Assembly (NCBI GenBank): GCA_023957155.1
Contig: JAMLHK010000004.1
Coordinates: forward strand, 124,001-188,000
DNA: 64,000 nucleotides
Source of the DNA: Chitinophagaceae bacterium
GTDB lineage: Bacteria > Bacteroidota > Bacteroidia > Chitinophagales > Chitinophagaceae
Direction of reading: 5' to 3'
Position 1 is the first letter of the stretch. Each line of letters starts with the position of its first letter. Positions 59,987 through 64,000 of the stretch are shown here, one piece after another. The position numbers and the translations under genes were made by a program. Below the pieces are notes generated by a model. It saw only the letters and a list, made by a program, of their open reading frames with translations, made no database searches and was not told where the DNA came from.

Positions 59987-62052
59987 CGGGCTGCCAGATT
60001 TTTAAATTGTTTGTCGTCATTCACATACCCTGACTCTTCCCGCCTGGGAGTAGCTTTTTTTACCGGTGTACTTTCATTATGGGTATACCCGCGTAAATAT
60101 TTTCTGATATAGCTGCTGTCTTTCCTGAGGTTGAAATAAAAATAAGCCCTTGTTGAATCCGCAACAAACTGTTTACGCCTGAGATAAGAGGGCATAAGGT
60201 TCGTATTGGATATGCGTTCTACTTCTTTCATCCTCTCCGTTCGTATAGAATCCGTAAGATATTTTTCTATAAGAAAAGAAGCGATAGGGGCCGCCCAGGT
60301 AGATCCAAATCCGGCATTTTCCACTGCCACCGCTATTGCGATTTTTGGATTTTCCCTGGGTGCAAAGCACACAAACATAGAGTTATTGGGTAGCTTGATG
60401 CGTTTGCCATCGAGGATCGTATATTTTTCGGACGTACCTGTTTTAGCGCAAATATTAATTCCCGGGATCCTCGCACTCCTCGCCGTACCACTTTCCACCA
60501 CATCCTGCATACCCGCGTGAATGGCCTCATAATCCTGATCTGAAATGTGGGTTAGCGCCTCATGCTTTCCCCTGAATTTATTCAGCAGGGTATCCTTCGC
60601 CGTTTCGTTCTCAATTTTTTCCACAAAATGGGGTGTATAATAAAACCCCTTATTGGCAATAATGCACATGGCATTGGCAAGCTGCAATGGTGTTACCTGC
60701 ATTTTATCCTGGCCTATACCGAGCGTTACATTTGTACAGGAATTCCAGGAACCCCTGTAATCTTTATTATATTCCGTTGTATCGGGTATATTACCCGGTA
60801 ATTCATTGGGAAGGTCTACACCCAGTCTCTGCCCCCAGCCGAAAGCATTCATATAATCCTTCCAGTGGGTATAACCTCTTTTTACATTCCGGTCTTTATT
60901 GTTGTCTACACTAAGCCGGTATATCTGGGAGAAATAGGAGTTGCAGGAATTAGCCAATGCAAGTCGCACATTGGCGGCATGCCCCGGATTGCTATGCTCA
61001 CACCGGATCGGCTTTGCACAGCCATAGTATGCGCCGGAGCAAGACACCCCGTAGTTAGCGGTAATGACACCCATGTCAAGCGCTATCAGTCCGCCCATCG
61101 GCTTAAAGGTAGATCCGGGCTCATACAGACCTCTCGTGGCCCGGTTCATAAGTGGCGCCGATACATCCAGCACCAAGCTGGCATATTTAGCTCTGCGGGC
61201 ACTGCCGGTAAGATCATTAGGATTAAATGAAGGCCCCGAAACCATAGCAAGGATACCCCCGGTTTGAGGATCAAGCGCCACTACGCTGCCAACCTTACCA
61301 GCCATCAGCTTTTCCGCCAGCTGCTGTAATTCAATATCTAAATAAGTATACAGATTACGTCCGGCAACTGCCGCAGTATCATACTTCCCTTTTTCCCACG
61401 ATCCCTGTAACCGGTTCCGGTTATCTTTTATCAGGTTTTGGACTCCTCTCTTACCCATCAAAACACTTTCATAGTACTGTTCCAGGCCCGATCTGCCGAC
61501 AAAATCACCCATCTGGTAAAAATAATTGCTTCGCCGGATGATGGCGGTATCCACTTCACCAATATCACCCAGTAAATGGGCTCCTGCATTAAACAGATAA
61601 TTTCTTATAGGACGTTCAATAAGCGTGAAACCGGGAAACCGCCAGATATTTTCCTCTAACCGGGCCTGCAGCTCAAGAGAAAGCAGTCCTTCAAATACAG
61701 AAGGACGATAACGCCCGTTTTTTATTATAGCGGAAATGATCCTCTCCCTGAACTCGGTGCTATCAATACCCAGCAGCTTACATAAGAAAGTGGTATCTAC
61801 TTTCTTCACCTCATAAGGTGTAACCGTCAGATCATAAATAATGGTATTATTCAAAATTGCTTTACCGTTCCTGTCAAAAATGATCCCCCTGTCCGGATAA
61901 ACCACTTTTCGGTATACCGCATTATCTAATGCCAGCATTTTATACTTATCGGAAACAACCTGCAATACGAATAAGCGAACCACAATTATTAAAAAAGTGG
62001 CTCCAAAAATGAGTCTTATAAAGTTTTGTCGTGACTGATTAAACACAGGCAT
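59983..62052 (-). CDS. mrdA: Penicillin-binding protein 2
   Basis: The transpeptidase of the elongasome, 689 aa. N-terminal helix (about 11-33), the PBP dimerisation domain (YPDRGIIFDRNGKAIL, GDIGEVD), and the transpeptidase domain with Ser314-x-x-Lys317 (EPGSTFKPMG), Ser369-Cys-Asn371 and the KTG motif in CAKTGTSEK (about 545). The 60-residue C-terminal tail is basic and low in complexity (NESTPVKKATPRREESG). Paired with RodA by a 4-bp overlap. It is the beta-lactam target for rod-shaped growth. Confidence 0.95.
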   Translation of the reverse strand: MPVFNQSRQNFIRLIFGATFLIIVVRLFVLQVVSDKYKMLALDNAVYRKVVYPDRGIIFDRNGKAILNNTIIYDLTVTPYEVKKVDTTFLCKLLGIDSTEFRERIISAIIKNGRYRPSVFEGLLSLELQARLEENIWRFPGFTLIERPIRNYLFNAGAHLLGDIGEVDTAIIRRSNYFYQMGDFVGRSGLEQYYESVLMGKRGVQNLIKDNRNRLQGSWEKGKYDTAAVAGRNLYTYLDIELQQLAEKLMAGKVGSVVALDPQTGGILAMVSGPSFNPNDLTGSARRAKYASLVLDVSAPLMNRATRGLYEPGSTFKPMGGLIALDMGVITANYGVSCSGAYYGCAKPIRCEHSNPGHAANVRLALANSCNSYFSQIYRLSVDNNKDRNVKRGYTHWKDYMNAFGWGQRLGVDLPNELPGNIPDTTEYNKDYRGSWNSCTNVTLGIGQDKMQVTPLQLANAMCIIANKGFYYTPHFVEKIENETAKDTLLNKFRGKHEALTHISDQDYEAIHAGMQDVVESGTARSARIPGINICAKTGTSEKYTILDGKRIKLPNNSMFVCFAPRENPKIAIAVAVENAGFGSTWAAPIASFLIEKYLTDSIRTERMKEVERISNTNLMPSYLRRKQFVADSTRAYFYFNLRKDSSYIRKYLRGYTHNESTPVKKATPRREESGYVNDDKQFKNLAAR

Positions 62053-62060
62053 AATACCCC

Positions 62061-62591
62061 TTATATATTAGTCCGGAACTTCTGTTTCCTGTAAAACAAT
62101 ATCTCTGTAATCAATATCAATAAAAAGCTAACGCCTGTAGTAGCTATAACCTTGCCCAAAAAGTACCAAAAATTTCCAAATTGCAGCCATTCCAGGAAAA
62201 CAAGATAAACATTATGAACAAAAGTCATTATTAATACATAAACAATATAGGGAGACCATCCCATGCTGGAAGGTGCAGGAGCAACATAATTAAAATCCGT
62301 GTCTTCTTTGGAAATAAGGATATTGATTATGAAAGGACGCATATAGGCCACTAAGGTGCAGGCAGCCGCGTGGAGCCCGGGGGTTTTTGTAAAGAAATCG
62401 AAACAAAGTCCGTATATAAAGCCGGTAAGGGTTAATGAAAGCCGGGGTATCCTGAAAGGCAGCCACAACAGGAAAAGAAAATACAGGTAGGGAGAAATAA
62501 ACTGATGCAGGGGGGGTATCTTATTCAGGATAAATACCTGGAATAAAATAAAAATGGCAAAGCGGATGATATTTTTCAGCAGTTCATTCAT
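62061..62591 (-). CDS. mreD: Rod shape-determining protein MreD
   Basis: A 176-aa membrane subunit of the elongasome with five hydrophobic helices (about 9-28, 35-50, 55-76, 110-135, 145-165). The family is poorly conserved; identification rests on the helical pattern, length and position directly between mreC (2 bp upstream) and mrdA (8 bp downstream). FDFFTKTPGLHAAACTLVAY is the nearest thing to the common MreD core. Confidence 0.85.
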   Translation of the reverse strand: MNELLKNIIRFAIFILFQVFILNKIPPLHQFISPYLYFLFLLWLPFRIPRLSLTLTGFIYGLCFDFFTKTPGLHAAACTLVAYMRPFIINILISKEDTDFNYVAPAPSSMGWSPYIVYVLIMTFVHNVYLVFLEWLQFGNFWYFLGKVIATTGVSFLLILITEILFYRKQKFRTNI

Positions 62592-62593
62592 CG

Positions 62594-63442
62594 TTACTCC
62601 TGTTTGCGGGTTGCTTTTTCTAATGCATCCTGTTCTTCTTTCTGTAAGTTTTTTACCGCATACACATATTGAATATTAAAAAAGTTGGTAGACGGCTTAA
62701 TCTTCAGCAAATAAAAATTACTCCCGTCCATATTTTCAACCTCCACAACCGTACCAACGAGTTGTCCCGGGGGAAAAGTAGAGTACCTGCTGGTGACTAC
62801 CGTATCTCCTTTCTTTACCGCAATAGACTTCGGGATATTCCTGAACGTAAGTACCTGCGGATCTTTACCATCCCAGTCCACGCTGCCGGTTTCTCCGCTC
62901 TTCAGTAAACTTGCACTTACCCGGCTTTGCCGGTGCAACAAGCTCATTACCGTAGCCATATTATTGCTTACGTTTACAATAGTTCCTATAATTCCCGATG
63001 GGCTCACTACTGCCATATCCTTGCTCAGCCCCTGGTTTGTACCCCTGCTGATTGTTAAATAATTGGTTTGGGAAGTAACGGAGTTATTAATCACCTTGGC
63101 CGGATAATATAAATACCGCCGGTAAGGCTCAAGCGAATCAACATTTATGGAGTCAACTATCCGTTCGGTAGCGGTATCGGGTAAGAGGAAATCACTTTTT
63201 AATAAATTGCGCAGCTTCTGGTTTTCTTCAACAAGCAGCGCATTGGTTTTTTTAAGCTGGAAATAGTATTCCACCGTATTGTACTGACGGCTTATTTTAC
63301 CGGTCACTTCACCTGCTGCTTCCATAAACACCGCTTCATGAAACCTATTGTAATGAAACAGTATATACAGGGCAACCACCTGCATTAAAATGAAGAAGAG
63401 GAAATTAAAGTACCGCCTGACAAAAAGAAAAACATTTCGCAC
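62594..63442 (-). CDS. mreC: Rod shape-determining protein MreC
   Basis: A 282-aa periplasmic scaffold of the elongasome: N-terminal helix (RNVFLFVRRYFNFLFFILMQVVALYI), a coiled coil (about 55-95, YNTVEYYFQLKKTNALLVEENQKLRNLL), then the beta-barrel core (GTNQGLSKDMAVVSPSGIIGTIVNVSNNMATV). There is no ATG: GTG 63442 gives MRNVFLFVRRYFNF, the standard Bacteroidota MreC start, and is preferred to the TTG at 63460. Downstream spacing to mreD is 2 bp. Confidence 0.92.
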   Translation of the reverse strand: MRNVFLFVRRYFNFLFFILMQVVALYILFHYNRFHEAVFMEAAGEVTGKISRQYNTVEYYFQLKKTNALLVEENQKLRNLLKSDFLLPDTATERIVDSINVDSLEPYRRYLYYPAKVINNSVTSQTNYLTISRGTNQGLSKDMAVVSPSGIIGTIVNVSNNMATVMSLLHRQSRVSASLLKSGETGSVDWDGKDPQVLTFRNIPKSIAVKKGDTVVTSRYSTFPPGQLVGTVVEVENMDGSNFYLLKIKPSTNFFNIQYVYAVKNLQKEEQDALEKATRKQE

Positions 63443-63521
63443 TTCGTTGTATTTTAACAATTCTACTATTCAGATACTGCAATCCCTTATTACAGCGGTT
63501 GTAGAATCAGCAATGGTGTTT

Positions 63522-64000
63522 TTATCTCATTACAAAGGGGTAGCGCTGATAATTTTTAAGTGCTATTCCCGTTCCTCTCACCACACTTTTTAACGGATCA
63601 TCTGCCACGTGTACGGGCAGCTTTATTTTCTGGCTTAGACGTTTATCTAACCCGCGAAGCAACGCGCCTCCACCCGTAATATAAATTCCCCTGCGGTAAA
63701 TGTCGGAAGCCAGCTCAGGGGGCGTGGTTTCCAATGCTTTAAGAATGGCTTCTTCGATCTTGAATATACTTTTATCCAGCGCTTCGGCAATTTCCTGGTA
63801 GCTTACCATAATTTGCTTGGGGATACCGGTTACCAGGTCGCGGCCGTTAACGGGAAGGTCATCCGGCGGATTATCCAGGTCTTTCATGGCAGCCCCGATT
63901 TGTATCTTGATCTGCTCCGCTGTTCTTTCACCAATCAGCAAACTGTGATAACGCCTTAAGGCTTCCATAATGTCGGCAGTAAATTCATCACCGGCAATAC
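63522..64000 (-). CDS. mreB: Rod shape-determining protein MreB, cut by window end
   Basis: The C-terminal about 158 codons of an actin-like ATPase that organises lateral wall synthesis. The frame continues to the window edge (IAGDEFTADIMEALRRYHSLLIGERTAE is typical MreB), so the visible ATG at 63968 is internal. Landmarks: NGRDLVTGIPKQIMVSYQEI, SDIYRRGIYITGGGALLRGLD (the phosphate-2 loop G-G-G-A-L-L-x-G), DDPLKSVVRGTGIALKNYQRYPFVMR at the end. It is the first gene of the mreBCD-mrdA-rodA operon, 61 bp from the mreC TTG region. Confidence 0.95.
   Translation of the reverse strand, partial: IAGDEFTADIMEALRRYHSLLIGERTAEQIKIQIGAAMKDLDNPPDDLPVNGRDLVTGIPKQIMVSYQEIAEALDKSIFKIEEAILKALETTPPELASDIYRRGIYITGGGALLRGLDKRLSQKIKLPVHVADDPLKSVVRGTGIALKNYQRYPFVMR

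Noticed and set aside
1-64000. CRISPR arrays, rRNA genes, prophage and intact insertion sequences
   Set aside because: No regularly spaced repeats, no rRNA sequence, no phage structural or integrase genes, and no transposase frame were found.

Overview
The window reads as chromosomal core DNA from a member of the phylum Bacteroidota, most likely the family Chitinophagaceae. This is inferred from protein style (DUF1015 beside serC, PepSY-like secreted proteins beside a two-component system, TonB-type energy transducers, a phosphoserine aminotransferase with the short Bacteroidota N-terminus, a COX15-type heme A synthase, a mreBCD-mrdA-rodA block), from the scarcity of Shine-Dalgarno sites, and from repeated promoter boxes of the Bacteroidota type (TAnnTTTG, in one case with TTG exactly 19 nt upstream). 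Gene density is high on both strands. There is no rRNA, CRISPR array, intact transposase or prophage.

Layout: 0-8.6 kb holds a 5'-cut zinc phospholipase/nuclease gene, serC-DUF1015, a sulfatase, a TPR protein, an acyl-CoA synthetase and a TonB-like protein. 8.6-16.3 kb is the most accessory-looking part: a second-type methionine aminopeptidase, DinB, a small unknown gene and a decayed DUF4386-like membrane gene; two PepSY-like genes beside an OmpR-type sensor/regulator pair; a SAM methyltransferase and an Amj-type lipid II flippase; then a 640-bp gap with a MITE-like element, a Fic-protein remnant and a perfect 18-bp palindrome. 16.3-30.5 kb carries a PaaI thioesterase, a HAD-GT20 fusion resembling glucosylglycerol-phosphate synthase/phosphatase, NAD synthetase, asparagine synthetase, a cystathionine gamma-synthase-like enzyme, TIGR02757, an ArsC-like protein, a secreted metalloprotease, DUF983, TatC and an Lrp regulator. 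30.5-44 kb has an oligopeptide ABC permease, glycosyltransferase, hydrolase and RNase HII run, heme A synthase, a membrane patatin, a lipid kinase, a cysteine-free DsbA-fold protein, LOG, a methionine aminotransferase, Bcp and a ferredoxin-NADP reductase-like enzyme. 44-58.6 kb has ObgE, an OmpA-type lipoprotein, tRNA-Thr(CGT), CrcB-MsrB, a frameshifted family-10-like glycoside hydrolase, a radical SAM protein, a 2H phosphoesterase, aldose epimerase, glutathione peroxidase, a beta-helix lipoprotein, ComF-RadA, a YugP-like membrane peptidase and an MBL hydrolase. 58.6-64 kb is the rod-shape operon mreB-mreC-mreD-mrdA-rodA, read leftwards, with mreB cut by the window end.

Functional links that the order supports: serine synthesis (serC-DUF1015); envelope-stress-like sensing (regulator-kinase-PepSY-PepSY); cell-wall elongation (mre/mrd operon, with Amj as a spare lipid II flippase elsewhere); and osmolyte synthesis in one polypeptide (GgpPS-like). 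I did not find a clearly new multi-gene system. The best leads are decay and regulatory features: a one-base frameshift in an otherwise intact glycosidase, two gene remnants, a MITE-like element, promoter boxes set so close to start codons that transcripts should be leaderless, and several unexplained dyad elements.
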